From Crataegus laevigata (taxonomy: Eukaryota; Streptophyta; Magnoliopsida; Rosales; Rosaceae): a stretch of DNA of 64,000 nucleotides. The translations under genes were made by a program, and so were the position numbers. The notes beneath the pieces are model-generated. The model was not told the DNA's origin. It did no database searches and saw nothing but the letters and a program-made list of their open reading frames with translations. Where the stretch lies: NCBI GenBank assembly GCA_963580275.1, contig OY756945.1, positions 6,827,501 through 6,891,500 on the forward strand, in the 5' to 3' direction. Within the stretch, counting starts at the first letter, position 1, and each line of letters starts with the position of its first letter. Below are positions 52,709 to 64,000 of the stretch, one piece after another.

Positions 52709-54075
52709 GGGAGTTTTAACAAAACATTCCCGTTACTGTTCACTTTTAACAAAAAACCATATTTTTACTTTTTCTTGGTACTTGTAGACATCGAAATTTC
52801 GGTAAATAAAATGTTGACTGATAGTCAAAGTTTCAATGCTCATGTATTACATAAATTTTCACGTAGCGTGTGACTCGACGAAAATTGAAATGAGTCAGAA
52901 AATCCGTCAAATATGACACGTGTCAACACATGGCAAAAATGATTTATTTCATCTGATTATTTAAATCCAAAAATCAAGTTGGAATTCTATAAATAGGAAG
53001 CCATTCCACACCAATTCATTCACCAATTCACAAATACATTTCTCTACTCCCAAATTGGAAGAGAAATCTCATGAAGTTTGTTCTTCGTTCTTCGAGATCA
53101 AGCCCCAACGGCCCTTGAAGAAACGCCCATCCACCTTCGAGATCAAGCCTAACGGCCTTTGAAGAAACTTCGCCAAAACCTTTGAAGAATTAACAAGCAC
53201 TTTGGTCACGTGCCGATTCTTCATCCAAGATCAAGCCCCGACGGCCATTGGATCAACACAACTGTTCTTCAAGATCAAGCCCAAAAGCCCTTGAAGATCC
53301 ATTCATCGTTCATCCGTTCATCCATCTTCAAGATCAAGCCCCAAAGGCCCTTGAAGATCCGTTCATCCGTTCTTCAAGATAAAGCCCCGACGGCCCTTGA
53401 AGCAACGTTCATCCACTTTCCAAGATCAAGCCCCGACGGCCTTCGGATCCACACATCCGTTCTTCAAGAATCAAGCCCAAAATCCCCTTGAAGTTCATCC
53501 ATCGTTCATCGTTCATCGTTCATCCATCTTCAAGAACAAGCCCAAAAGCCCCTTGAAGATCCGTTCGTCATTCAACGTTCATCCAACTTCAGGATCAAAC
53601 CCCAACGGCCCCTGAAGATCCGTTCATCCAACTTCAAGATCAAGCCACCAACGACCTTTGAAGAAACGTTCACCCAACTTCAAGATCAAGCCCAAAAGGC
53701 CCCTGAAGAAACGTTCATCCGCCAAACTTCAAGATCAAGCCCAAAAGGCCCCTGAAGAAACGTTCATCCGCCAAACTTCAAGATCAAGCCCAACGGCCCT
53801 TGAAGAAACTTCCCCCTGTTCATCCAAGATCAAAGCCTCAACGGCCCTTGGATCAAGCCCACAAATCAAAGTCTTACGGAGATTGAATCAGAGGAACAAA
53901 TAGAGATTGTAACCCAAAATAATCAAATACAAATACTATTTTGTAGACGCGTTTTGTTCCTTGTCTTCAAGAATTTTCCGTGTTCACAGTACTATTTACT
54001 ACACCTTTATTTGTCATTTTTTAGTAAAACTATTTTTTTAAAACTTTTCATTAGTTTTTCTTTTTTTTTTAATAG
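52709..54075 (+). mobile_element. Small MITE split by a solo LTR
   Basis: The left piece (52709-52782, GGGAGTTTTAAC...TACTGTTCACTTTTAAC) and right piece (53989-54075, ending in AAACTTTTCATTAGTTTTTC) together match the MITE at 41775-41941, in opposite orientation. The solo LTR between them has its own TSD. Confidence 0.6.
52783..53988 (+). mobile_element. Solo LTR of the gag-only retrotransposon family, 1,206 bp
   Basis: It starts TGTAGACATCG and ends CCGTGTTCACA, with the perfect 5-bp TSD GTACT (52778-52782 and 53989-53993). TATAAATA is at 52988-52995. It is clearly related to the LTRs at 31434 and 40589 but diverged, and has about fifteen hairpin modules (53095-53850) against about nine there. 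The longer array accounts for most of the extra length. Confidence 0.92.
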
Positions 54076-54133
54076 GAGGTTGATACTCAATTATTAGTGT
54101 TGAATTATTATGTTATTTCCCAAATACAATATT

Positions 54134-56340
54134 TGTGACAACCCGTCCCGATGTACATATTATTTAAGTGATGAATTGTCGAAAATACCTCTTCGGGGTT
54201 GTGAGTGTGCAAATGTGTGTGAAATGGGCCAAGTGCATAATTTACTAAGTTTGGGGACAAATGGAAATATTTTGGAGATATTTGTTGATTGGAGGCCTTA
54301 GGACCACACAACCAATCAAACCCCCTCTCTCTCTCTCTCTCCCATCTGTAGCCTCTCTCTCTCTTCACCCTCGAACTCGCTCTCTCTCTCTCCCTTTGCT
54401 TGTACGGACGAACCTCAAACACACCTCAAACCTTGCAGATCGAGGGTGTGAAGCTCACCATTGTATTCGTGAAACTCAGACAAGTCGAGTGGTACAAGTT
54501 TCAGGTAAGGAAACCTCCAAACTCACGTGAAAACCATGTCCCCGAATGGAGTACTGTTCATGCTCACGTAAAACCTTGTGTTTTAGGGAAATCTAAGCTT
54601 ATAGGAAGCTTTGTGAGGTCCCAAGGAAGCTCGGAGTGCTTCGTTGGCTCAAGCTGAACGTTGGAATCGCGCCGTTTAGGAGTGGCCGGTTTTCGTGTTT
54701 TTCCTCCGTCGAGATCTCGAGATTTTTCCGGCTTTTAAAGGGTATAATCTTCTTCCCCTTGTAAATTGTGACGTTTTGGTGGTGATTTCATGAAAAATGG
54801 TTGAAAAGCGAAAGAGATATGTCGATTTTAAAAATCCCCAGAATCCGGCGAATAGTCGCCGGCGATCGGCGACTCGCCGGAGAAGGCGACGGTATATTCC
54901 GTCAGCTTTGACGGAATATGCTAACGGCGTTAACTGACATCGTTAAAAGATAACAGAATATTCCCAGTATATACCTGACGGCGTTAACTGACGCCGTCAG
55001 TGTGCCTGGCACGTGGCCGCTCGTGGCCGGCACGTAGGTCTGTGCCGTCGCCGGCGCGTGGAGGCCGGAAAAATTATTTTAAAAATTTGGGAATGTTCTT
55101 GATGTCAAGTAGGTCACGTTAGTATATCCAAATGCCAAAATTGAGCTATGTATAAGAAGTTATTTCCGTAGTTGCGTATATGTGCTTAAATAACGTATTT
55201 TTAGTATATTCTCATATAGGTGAGACATATTCCGAGGATGAGCGTAGCCAGGCTAGACGTGGGGGCTATGACCCAGCGACCTATCAGTGAGTGACAGCTA
55301 TTTTTCCGTATAACCTATATATATATAATGATTTTCCCAGAATCAGCTTTTAAATGAAAATTACGTTTTTATCGCCATGCATATGACTTAATATTGATGC
55401 ATGAGTATTCATATATACATTTCATGCATATGTTGGTGCCGAGGACGCCAGATAAGTACCAGGTAGGTACATGCATTGTTGAGAAAGAACAGTCGATATA
55501 TGATGAGATATGATGGGATATGTTAGCTCATAAACCTGCACATATTGTTAGTGCTCACGCCCAGAGATAGGGGCACAGTCTTTCACGTGTCGTTCACCTC
55601 CCGCACCGCATGCTCGCCTTGGATCCAAGTTAGGTGCACAGTCTTGTCGTTTAGACCACCTTTGAGTAGGTTCGACATGTAGGTGACCCGCGTTCATTCG
55701 CACAGTCTTCACGTGATTATAGCACTAGAGCATTTTATATTGATACAGTGATATGATGATGATCTCATGAGGATATTGATGTATGTGCAGTGTATATATA
55801 TGATGAGATTGAGATGTTATGAGCTATATTTACAGCCGAGGGCTGAGTTGATATCTAGTAGCGATATGATTATTGAAATGCATCGCATGGCATTACTTAT
55901 GAGATTCAGATTGACATTGGAACACATTGCATAGCATATTATGAGATACATTGAAAAGGTTTTATGCTGAGAAAGGTTGTGATATATATGTACGTATTAT
56001 TTTCTGGGAAACTATACAGGTTTTACGGTGAGGGGCTATACTTTTGAGAAAAGAATGATTTCGAAAAGATTTGTTTTGCTGACAGACTTGCTATTATGTA
56101 GGACACCCGTTGGTGTATTTGAACTTATTTATTCATACTTGACTGCACTTTGACTTAGTACGCTCTGGTTATGTATAAGTAATATATTATCACTCTAGCA
56201 CAATATCTTATCTAGGTTGCTAGTAGTTTGATTTTAATTAGTTCGTACTTCGTTAATGATTCCACTTCCGCACTGTGCACTTGGCTTCGTCACACTCACG
56301 TGACGGTCAGCACGCCCTACTTTCGGGTACGGATGTGTCA
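54134..56340 (+). mobile_element. Solo LTR, 2,207 bp, of the large-LTR family
   Basis: It starts TGTGACAACCCGTCCCG and ends GGGTACGGATGTGTCA, with the perfect 5-bp TSD ATATT (54129-54133 and 56341-56345). It shares with the LTR at 22124-24270 (opposite strand) long stretches such as GGTGAGACATATTCC-like and GGATCCAAGTTAGGTGCACAG. It abuts the left edge of the duplicated segment, copy B. Confidence 0.92.
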
Positions 56341-56574
56341 ATATTCTTTTATAATATAATTAAAATCGTGTAGAGAAACAAATAAAAGGAAAGTAATATT
56401 CAAATTACTTCAATTTTCTTATCATAATCTAAAGATTATATCTAAAAACTTTGTTTAAAGACTTTTTTTTTGTCACTAATAACAGAAAAAACAGAAGGAA
56501 AATGAAGGATGACAAGTTGAGGAGAGTGTTAATTCAAGTGAAATTCCAAAACCAAACCACATAATTAGTTCTAA

Positions 56575-56655
56575 TTAACTTGGTTTACTGCTAAACCCAG
56601 CTCCGCATGCTTGCCGCACCAAGCTTCCACAAACTTTGCCTCCTCGTCCTCGCCG
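56575..56655 (-). pseudogene. Remnant of the 3' end of a second AS1 gene
   Basis: The sequence from GGTTTACTGCTAAACCCA to GCCTCCTCGTCCTCGCC matches the last ~120 bp of the AS1 coding region at 2412-2530, with an internal deletion of about 43 bp (the copy of 2430-2472) that shifts the frame. The flank 56341-56574 matches the AS1 3' flank. The rest of the gene is missing: the next sequence matches 6441 onward in copy A. Confidence 0.85.
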
Positions 56656-56784
56656 AGTATTTATCAAATATAACAAAAAATTAACTCTTAATTTTAAAAA
56701 TGTCATTTTTTTATAAAAACTTTTAAATATATTCAAATTTTCACTTAAATAGACACAAATATTCTCAAATTTAAAAAATGTCAC

Positions 56785-57346
56785 TTTTTATTTGAAAATT
56801 AGATAATGATTTTGTTATACCTATTGTATCAATTTTACTATAGTTGCAATAGATAAATTTCTATTTTCCAATATTTATTAAAAATTAGAAAGGAAAATTA
56901 TTCTAAACCCTTGTTAATCAGGAAGCATGACTACATAAGAAATATAATAATCCAGGATTAGCAAATTGAGAGCAAGCCTAAACCTTAGACTTTTACTTTT
57001 GCAACAATTTAATAATGGTAAAGTCCCACTTTGGATCTCTCATCAAATTAGAAGTCTCAAATCTCAAACCGTCCCCAAATACCAAACCAAACCCAAAAGA
57101 ACAAAAATTCAAAGACAATGTTCCTCTTGTTCCTCCCACACAACAACTAACAAAAATCTCTCACAGGCAGTTGTGGTGGTTTTGTTTGTTGGGGGCTATC
57201 TTCTTCCTCTTCCTCTTCTTCTTCTCACCCCGCTTCTAATGGTAGTTGTCCAAGCTTCCAAGCTCAGCCTCCCAAACCCTTCTCTCTCCTCCCCTCCCCA
57301 AATAACTTCCCTCCTGTTTGAACCCCATTCTCTCTCTCTAGCCCTC
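56785..57346 (+). promoter_or_regulatory. Upstream region and leader of the WD-like gene (copy B)
   Basis: It matches copy A at 6480-6672 joined to 7757-8121. It ends in a CT-rich tract before the ATG at 57347. An open frame runs upstream from 57347 to 56966, but its sequence is leader-like and contains no domain, so the downstream ATG is preferred. Transcription probably starts within the last ~350 bp. Confidence 0.5.
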
Positions 57347-60300
57347 ATGCACTCCGACTCCACTTTTTCTCTCTACCCCTCTCTCCCCTCCCCTCTTTCC
57401 CTCTCCTCTCTCCCTCCTCCCCAAACCCTAATTGCCCCTCCCTCCTCTTCCTCCACCTTCCTCCTCCTCCAAAACCCTAACCCTAACTCCAACACCCGCA
57501 CCCTCTTCATTGCCTCCGGGCCTCACAGAGGTGGGTCCCAGGTCCTGCTCAAGTTCTACATTCTGCAGAATCAGAAGCAATTCGTGAGGACTCAAGTCGT
57601 TTGCACCCAGAAAGGGCTAAACTTTGATGGGAAATTGGGGGTTTTGGTTGATGCCCAACATGGGGTTTCCATTAAGCTTGCCGGGTCGGTCAATTTCTTC
57701 GCCATGTACTCCGTTTCGAGCTCAAAGATATCGGTTTTTGCTGTGAAAGCGATTGGTGATGGCGACAACGGTGATGATGGGGTGCTTGTGAAGTTGACGA
57801 GGTGTGCTGTGCTTGAGTGTTGCAAGCTGGTTTGGTCGATTAGCATTTCGTTTGGGGTCTTGATCTTAGGAGAAGATAATGGAGTTAGGGTTTTTAATTT
57901 GAGGCAGCTTGTTAAAGGGCGGGTTCGAAAGGCCAAGACTTTGAGTTCGAGTTCGAAAAATGAGGGCCGAAATTTGGGTTTTCCTAATGGGGTGGTTGGT
58001 GATAATATGCATAGTGATTTGGGGGATTGTGGAAATAAGCAAGGAGGCGACAAATGTGGTAGCGTTGAGGGGAGTTCGGAAGTGACTTGCAGTGGTAACT
58101 TGTGTGGGAAGAATGATAGGAATTATGTTTCTGGTAAGTACGCAAATTCTGCATTTTGGTTTTACTTTTTGCTGATCTTACCTGTATGTAGAAAATGCCA
58201 TGCACAAACGTTCTTTTGTACTTTTGATTGCGTATCCATTGCTTGCCCCTTGTTGAGTTAGTACTTAATAGTGTTCGATGCTAGAACCCTTTTGCAATTT
58301 GAAAGATCCTGTTGCAAATTTAGCTATACAACCAATAAGGAAAGCTACGCACTGCGACTGCATTTTTTCCTAAAGCCTCTGTTTTTCTAAGTTAATGATA
58401 GGCTCATTATAGTTAATTTGTGTAACTTAGGTTGTGTCTTGAAAAGTCGAGCAATCCTCATTATCTGTTATATGATATTTGTGCAAGAACTTGTAACTCA
58501 TAAATGAACAGGTGCGGTAGAGGATTAAAAAGGTCGAAAGTATTCAGTGTAGGTTTTTCTTGGAAGTCTCAAGGACTGCATGTAAGATTTATTGTTTTCA
58601 TATGATGGAAAAGACTAAACTTTGATGGCTGAGAATTTGCTTCAATCCATATTGGTGTTAACACTTTGGGGGTGTAAAGGTCAAGGTTTGATGGTGGAAG
58701 CAATTCAGTATTTAGGAGTGGGGGTTTTTATTTGAAAACTAAAGAAAGAAAGAAATGAGGTTACCGGTCCTTCAGTCCACGACTTTCAGTCATGAATTAA
58801 ATTTAGGTTCATGATGTTGAAAGATAGTATGCATAGGTATCCCCTTAATGTATTAGATTGACTATTGGATATATTCAATAAAATAGCTAGACGCTAAGAT
58901 GAGGCTGGATCCTCTAGTAAATTAGTGTACTTTTTAGGCAGCGTGTAATTTTAAAGGTATTGCCATTATTTGATCAAGTGAATGAATAATGTGGTTTTCA
59001 ATATAATCTACCCGTGGTTCTTTATATCCATCCGATGCCTTATTGATCCTTATGACTGGTCTATCATCAGGACGTGACAGATTAAATACAAGATTTTTCC
59101 ATTATATGTTGTAACTTTACCCGTAACATATCTATTCATGTTACATTAGTTAGCCTGTTTCTTAAGCTTGCACTACTTGTAACTTATCTATGCGTTTATT
59201 CTACTGACAAATTGTTTTTCAGTATTTCTTTTGGCCTAGGACATGGGTGCTACTCATGTAAGCAGGGTGCAGTCCTTTGGTTAAAATCATAAGGATGCCT
59301 CTAGATGGTAAATCACTGATTAGAAAAATAACTTAACTTTCTTATCGTCGAATTGAAATCTCTAGCTCATAGACAGATTGCTGACTTTGATCCCCTCGAA
59401 AATTGCCTCCTTTAGGGCATACGGCTTATATAATTCTGTAGTATGTTCACCGGATAACAACACCTGTCCATTTTAGATGGAAGTGACTTCCATTGATTCT
59501 TTGTTTTAGATCCATATGGACTTGTGTTGCCATTGGCCAATTGAGTAGTGCCTCTAACGCTGTGTTTAACCTTGCAGTCAAGCAGAGGTCTGTGAAACTG
59601 AAACAAGACTCTTGTGAAGAGGGAGTGTGTTTTGTGGAATTCAAAGGAAAGAAGTTTGAAACCTCAAAATCGAAAAGAGTGATACCAGCTAAGGCACTTT
59701 CTATTGAAGCACTGTCCCCCAACAAATTTCTAATCTTGGATTCAGATGGAGGTTTACGCATTTTGCACCTCTCCAGTCCTATAATTGGATTAGAAATAAC
59801 TTCTTGTGTGCAGCAGTTGCCTCACATTATGAAAGTGCAAAAGCTGGCTGTTCTTCCTGATATAGATTCAAGTATGCTTCTCCAATCCATTGCATTTTAA
59901 AGATTTTGTACATGCTTTACATGTTGGAATGCCGAAGGTCTTTTGGGTATGCAATATGGGAACAATAGAAATTGATGATCGTAAAGTAGTTCATCTGAAC
60001 TAGTCGTAGGTTCAACCATGAGGTTACTCTTCAATATATCATTGCCCTCTGAAACTTGGAAAACCTGCCATGATTTTGCAGGAACTCAATCTGTGTGGGC
60101 ATCAGATGGATACAGTTCTGTGCAGATGCTGTTGGCATCTCACGTGGATACTGGTGGAAATGAGAAAAATAAAAGTGAGGAAAAACTGATTCATGTCTCA
60201 GGTATTCATTGTCCCATAATTTACCATTTAATTTTGAAATCAAGTCATATCTCTCTTTGTAACGTCGAATAAGTTTTCATGAGATTGAAAGTCCGGGTCA

Positions 60301-60758
60301 TATGCCCCTTTCTGGTTTTAACTTCCAGTATTTCACACTTATTTCTTTTTTCTGTGCTAGTTCTTCTCACAATTTTTGCCAGCGAAGGAATTCAAGATCT
60401 TATTCCTATGGCTGCAAATGCTATTTTGATTCTTGGACAAGGTATGCATTTTTTTTTTTCTCCTTGTACTTTAGAAATGATTTTGTATGCAATAAGCGTG
60501 GGTGGATTTCAAATATAGATAAAAGGCTAATTGCTATTTGCCTTAAATTGCATTACTTGTTACCTCTGAAAGTTTACTTAAGCAGGAAGCTTGTACACGT
60601 ATGCGATTTCTTGAAGTTGCATAGTTACAACCACCTTTTCTATTGGTGAGCAGCTCGTCTTGAATCTGTTCACTCAAAATGTTTTTTTCTTCTTGATCTA
60701 AGCTGATTTCTTTGCAGGACTTCTGAATTCCGGGCCTAGAGGAGCTCGGCCAGTTTGA
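57347..60758 (+). CDS. Conserved plant WD-like protein of unknown function, five exons
   Basis: Proposed exons: 57347-58133, 59578-59871, 60082-60201, 60361-60441 and 60718-60758 (stop TGA at 60756). All introns are GT-AG (donors GTAAGT, GTATGC, GTATTC, GTATGC; acceptors TTGCAG, TTGCAG, TGCTAG, TTGCAG) and the phases join to an uninterrupted 440-residue frame. The N-terminus (MHSDSTFSLYPSLPSPLSLS) is Ser/Pro-rich. Beta-strand-rich stretches resemble WD/propeller blades: VLILGEDNGVRVFNLRQLVK in exon 1 and NKFLILDSDGGLRILHLSSP in exon 2. No catalytic motif is seen and I cannot name the protein. A Cys/Gly-rich linker (about residues 225-260) precedes intron 1. The paralogous copy A is a pseudogene, so this is probably the only working copy of the pair. 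Confidence 0.75.
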
Positions 60759-62050
60759 TTGGGATCCCGGGGTAATGTTCTATTTAACTAATGATTGTCA
60801 GGACTCGGAAACAAGTTGTCATGTCTAACTCTTAACTCATATTTTGATTTCTTAGGTTTCCTTCTTGTGATCTTTGATTTCCATGGTCCTTGCGTTGTTT
60901 ATGTTACCAAATTCAGGAGCTGCAGTTTTCCCCTTTACTCTGAAGTGATAGAGACTTCGAAGCGCTGAGCAGTTGAAGGTATGCATGGTCATTTGATTTT
61001 TTTATTTTCAGAATTGAAAGAAAGTTAATTTAGACTATGGGCGCGGGTTTTAATGATAGCATGCATTATTTGCTATATGGTAGTAGAGATACCGATAACA
61101 AGGATTCGAAGAAGGATGTGGATTGGTATGATTTGAATCTAGTATTGATTTCTTAATGTTTGTTGTCACTGTGCGGTTTGCCTCACTGTCCCCGAATGTG
61201 CGCATGATACAGTTGAGATCATTCAATCTCATCAAATCTTTTTGCCCTCCTTTTAGGTGGTATGGGGTCGGGACCAGGTGGTTGCCTGCCCTTGCTTTCC
61301 AAATTCTAAAGGTTGATTATTTCAGCGACTGAAAGCTACTTCCGTTGTTCAACCAACTCCATGAACTACAACTTAAGGCATATGTGAACGTATTTGCTGG
61401 TGCTTCCTCTGTGCTACCTCAGGTTGTCTACTGGAGAAGTGAACCTGCATTCGACTCAAGGTAAAATTGCCATGAGAAGTCTTGCAAGTATATTGACTGG
61501 TATGGATGAAACCGGTACTCTTGAGACTGTCAGTTCTTAAATTTTACGAGGTGTGTAATAAAGCTTTCTGGTCGACACATTAACTGGGCAAGTGCCCCTC
61601 GGTTAATTCTCGTATAACTTTATGCGTGTGATTCTATCCGGTGCCGTGTTCGGTACTAATGGGTACTAATGGAAACGAAAATATAGGTTCTTGGAACTCT
61701 TTTGCCTTCATTATATTTGCAATCCTGGTTGAGCATCTGCTGAGATTTGAAGATCTTCCTTTAGATGAAGGGGTTGCCCTCAAAGAAACTTGTGTGAATA
61801 TTGACAGTGTGCAATCCTGATTACTGAGCCCGAACTCACATGCAATCGGGACGAGTGGACGATAATATCGGATTAGATATTTTCATTGTCTCTTTGATAG
61901 ACTTGAGATATTATAATTCCGACGTCTCAGTTGCATGTAAGTTTTTTCGAAAAACCATATCAATAATACTTCAGCCAAAGAAAAATATGACAAAGGAGAA
62001 CAATGTCCGATCAGATATCTGCTCCTCCTTGAAGTGAGAAGTGAACACTG
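60759..62050 (+). other. Probable 3' UTR and downstream region of the WD-like gene
   Basis: Exon-like blocks follow the stop codon, for example 60856-60979 (after TTTCTTAG and before GTATGC) and about 61256-61460, but none has an extended frame in continuity with the CDS. They fit a spliced 3' UTR; another gene here cannot be excluded. Confidence 0.4.
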
Positions 62051-62460
62051 AACACTTCAGAAAGGGAGGGGGGAATGGGTGGACCCCACCTGACACTTGA
62101 TTGGTTGAAACCTAGCCTACAGATCAGACAAAACTGACGATTACGATGATGAGGTTCCAGATGGGGGCGGGGCCTCCTGATCCCCATAATTGGAGGACCG
62201 CATGATGGTGAAGAATCACATGACATGGAAATGCACTACCACACACGTAAACTCTCACTCACTCTCTCTCTCTCTCTCTCTGTCAAACACACACACACAC
62301 ACACAGAGTCTCTCTTGCTCTCCAGTTCTTGCTATCCACTCTTTTTTCTTCTCCATCCAGGTCCAGCCCAGACCGAAAGCAACCCCACATTGTTATTTGC
62401 TTTTCGTGATCAACTTGTTTGCTGTTTTACAAACTCATTCCCCCAAAAGTGAAAAAAACC
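62051..62460 (+). other. CT- and CA-rich stretch resembling a gene leader
   Basis: It contains (CT)n at about 62259-62280 and (CA)n at 62286-62304. Composition resembles a 5' leader, but no convincing coding start follows before the MITE at 62521. Confidence 0.35.
62259..62304. repeat. (CT)n and (CA)n microsatellites
   Basis: About eleven CT then, after a short gap, nine CA dinucleotides. Confidence 0.85.
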
Positions 62461-62520
62461 ACATGTAATATCAACATTTGGTTTCTTATCAGAATTTTTA
62501 TGCACTCTCGTTGGATTAAA

Positions 62521-62702
62521 GGAAAAGGGATCATCTCCGGACCTTTTCCATCAAATTCACCAATTCGGATTCTTGAAATTTGATTCAATGGCTAAAGTTA
62601 TTATAACTTTTAAAGGGACCCCTATTTTTAGCCGTTTAATCAAATTGTAAGGGCCCAAATTAGTAGATTTGATGCAAGGGATCCGGAGAGGATCCCTTTC
62701 CG
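62521..62702. mobile_element. MITE of about 180 bp
   Basis: The left end GGAAAAGGGATCATCTCCGG is the near-inverse of the right end CCGGAGAGGATCCCTTTCC, and GGATTA flanks both sides (about 62514-62519 and 62703-62708), a likely TSD. The class is uncertain. Confidence 0.7.
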
Positions 62703-62708
62703 GATTAG

Positions 62709-64000
62709 AGAGGTCTAAGGAGGGAATAAATGGTCCGAATTTTAAAATTTTAAATAAAATTCATCTAAATGACATTCAGACGGTGCTGTTATACTCACAC
62801 ACCTGTCATATTTTCTAGAGTCGCTTTATAATCAAAATAGAATAAATATATGAATATAGTAGATATCTAAAAAAATTTCAATACTTCCTAACATTGACTG
62901 ATACAGAAAATGAATGATTGGGATTGAAGATAAAAAAATTAAACAGCTATGAAAATCACATATAACGGCTAAAACTTTTGTAACATCTCTTAAGTTTTCA
63001 CAGAAAAATGATATTTACATCAAATATTTTAATCGGAAATTTTTGTATTTTTGGACCACTGCACTGGTATTTCAGTTGGAGTTCATATGTCCACATTCTT
63101 AGTAGTAGCACTAGATATATTCTGCTTGATCATATTTTTCTAAGTTAAAGAAATTCTCTATGTACAATGTGTGTTCTTTACTAAAAAATGACACGTCATC
63201 GACAGTGTCAATAATATGATTGATGTATGGTCGCATTATTAATGACATATCAATAACTTGTTCTTTATTTTATTTTTTTTAAAAGTCTAATTTCATAGCC
63301 GGGTTACTTAAAAGCAAACCTTCAAACTTTGCTCCCTCTTTGCCTCAAAACGCTGCTGAAGTTCATCCCCACCCTTATCATATTTGTGGACTTGGAGTCT
63401 ACAACGGTCGGTCGGATAGATCAAAGGTCATTTGTAACCCCTTCTGTGATCTATTCAGAAAGACGCAGGTTTGGCTCGCGTACGAAGCTCCAACCCCATC
63501 TTCTACAAATCTATTGTCGCGGCTTGTTCTTTGACTCTTCCTTGGTTGCTGATGGCGGCATCGACAGTTCTTGTGTTAGAGGAGTAGTTAAGGTTTCCAA
63601 CGTTGTTCTTTTGTTTTGGGCCTAAATCCTTGCTTGGAGTTCCTTATTTAGTTTCTTGATTGGTCCCATATCTTCAACTTATGCTTAACTTTGTATTTGA
63701 ACCTTTTACGTACGTTTGTTTATGATCATGAAACATCGTTTCCATAAAAAAAGTACAAGGTTTCATTAACGTAGGCAATGTCCTAACTTGAGTTGCATCA
63801 ACTAGGCAATCACAGTACCTCCATAAAACCAATGTTACCCCCCCCTAATGTTCACCTAATTACAAAATTTTCTTGACACTTCTCTGTCAAGAAAATTGAA
63901 CACATTTTCACACAAGTAGTCAAATCACATCTCCCCTGACTTCACTCCCAGCAGTTGCCAGTTTCCCCAGTTGGGAAAATGTTGGTGCACTAAATAATGC
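62709..64000. other. Intergenic, unassigned
   Basis: AT-rich to about 63290. Around 63329-63625 both a 98-codon and a 64-codon frame are open on the plus strand, but no domain or splice-consistent model could be supported. The window ends without a recognisable gene. Confidence 0.35.

Noticed and set aside
63329..63625. A coding exon near the right end
   Set aside because: Open for about 98 codons but without any recognised domain, splice continuity or homologous motif; left unassigned.

Overview
This is plant nuclear DNA from a woody eudicot, most likely Rosaceae and probably the apple/pear group. Support: GT-AG introns, AT-rich spacers, two plant-specific transcription factors (an ASYMMETRIC LEAVES1/PHANTASTICA-type MYB and a RAV-type AP2+B3 protein), and dense plant-type transposons. 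The family assignment is an inference from repeat style and from one captured exon that resembles a Rosaceae allergen-associated protein; no marker gene proves it.

Only four loci look like functional host genes: the AS1-type MYB (2406-3530, minus), a tRNA-Gly(CCC) (5535-5605, minus), the RAV-type factor (29565-30500, plus) and a five-exon WD-like gene of unknown function (57347-60758, plus). Almost everything else is mobile-element DNA, much of it nested, and many element ends are fixed by target-site duplications (TSDs) readable in the sequence.

Layout. 0-13 kb: a hAT element, AS1, the tRNA, then a pseudogene copy (A) of the WD-like gene broken by a PIF/Harbinger element, a 2 kb composite insertion, a solo copia LTR, a MULE MITE and a hAT-like element carrying a captured two-exon gene fragment. 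13-25 kb: AT-rich repeats holding three large related solo LTRs, one nested in another. 25-31 kb: small repeats, a copia LTR remnant, a second hAT-family element and the RAV gene. 31.4-41.5 kb: one complete 10.1 kb LTR retrotransposon with gag and an antisense ORF but no polymerase, carrying two captured host-gene fragments. 42-51 kb: a MULE-derived MITE packed with GAA repeats, a CACTA-like left end with 345-bp tandem repeats, and a 5.5 kb MULE with 245-bp TIRs, a perfect 9-bp TSD and a decayed mudrA. 52-56 kb: two more solo LTRs. 56-61 kb: copy B of the duplicated segment with the intact WD-like gene. 61-64 kb: probable 3' UTR, a MITE and unassigned sequence.

The two most notable points: (1) the AS1 + WD-like gene pair was duplicated, and each copy has lost the opposite gene (AS1 kept in A, WD-like gene kept in B). 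(2) The LTRs of two unrelated retrotransposon families are built from arrays of short imperfect hairpin modules whose stem arms vary in a compensating way, suggesting that structure rather than sequence is being maintained.
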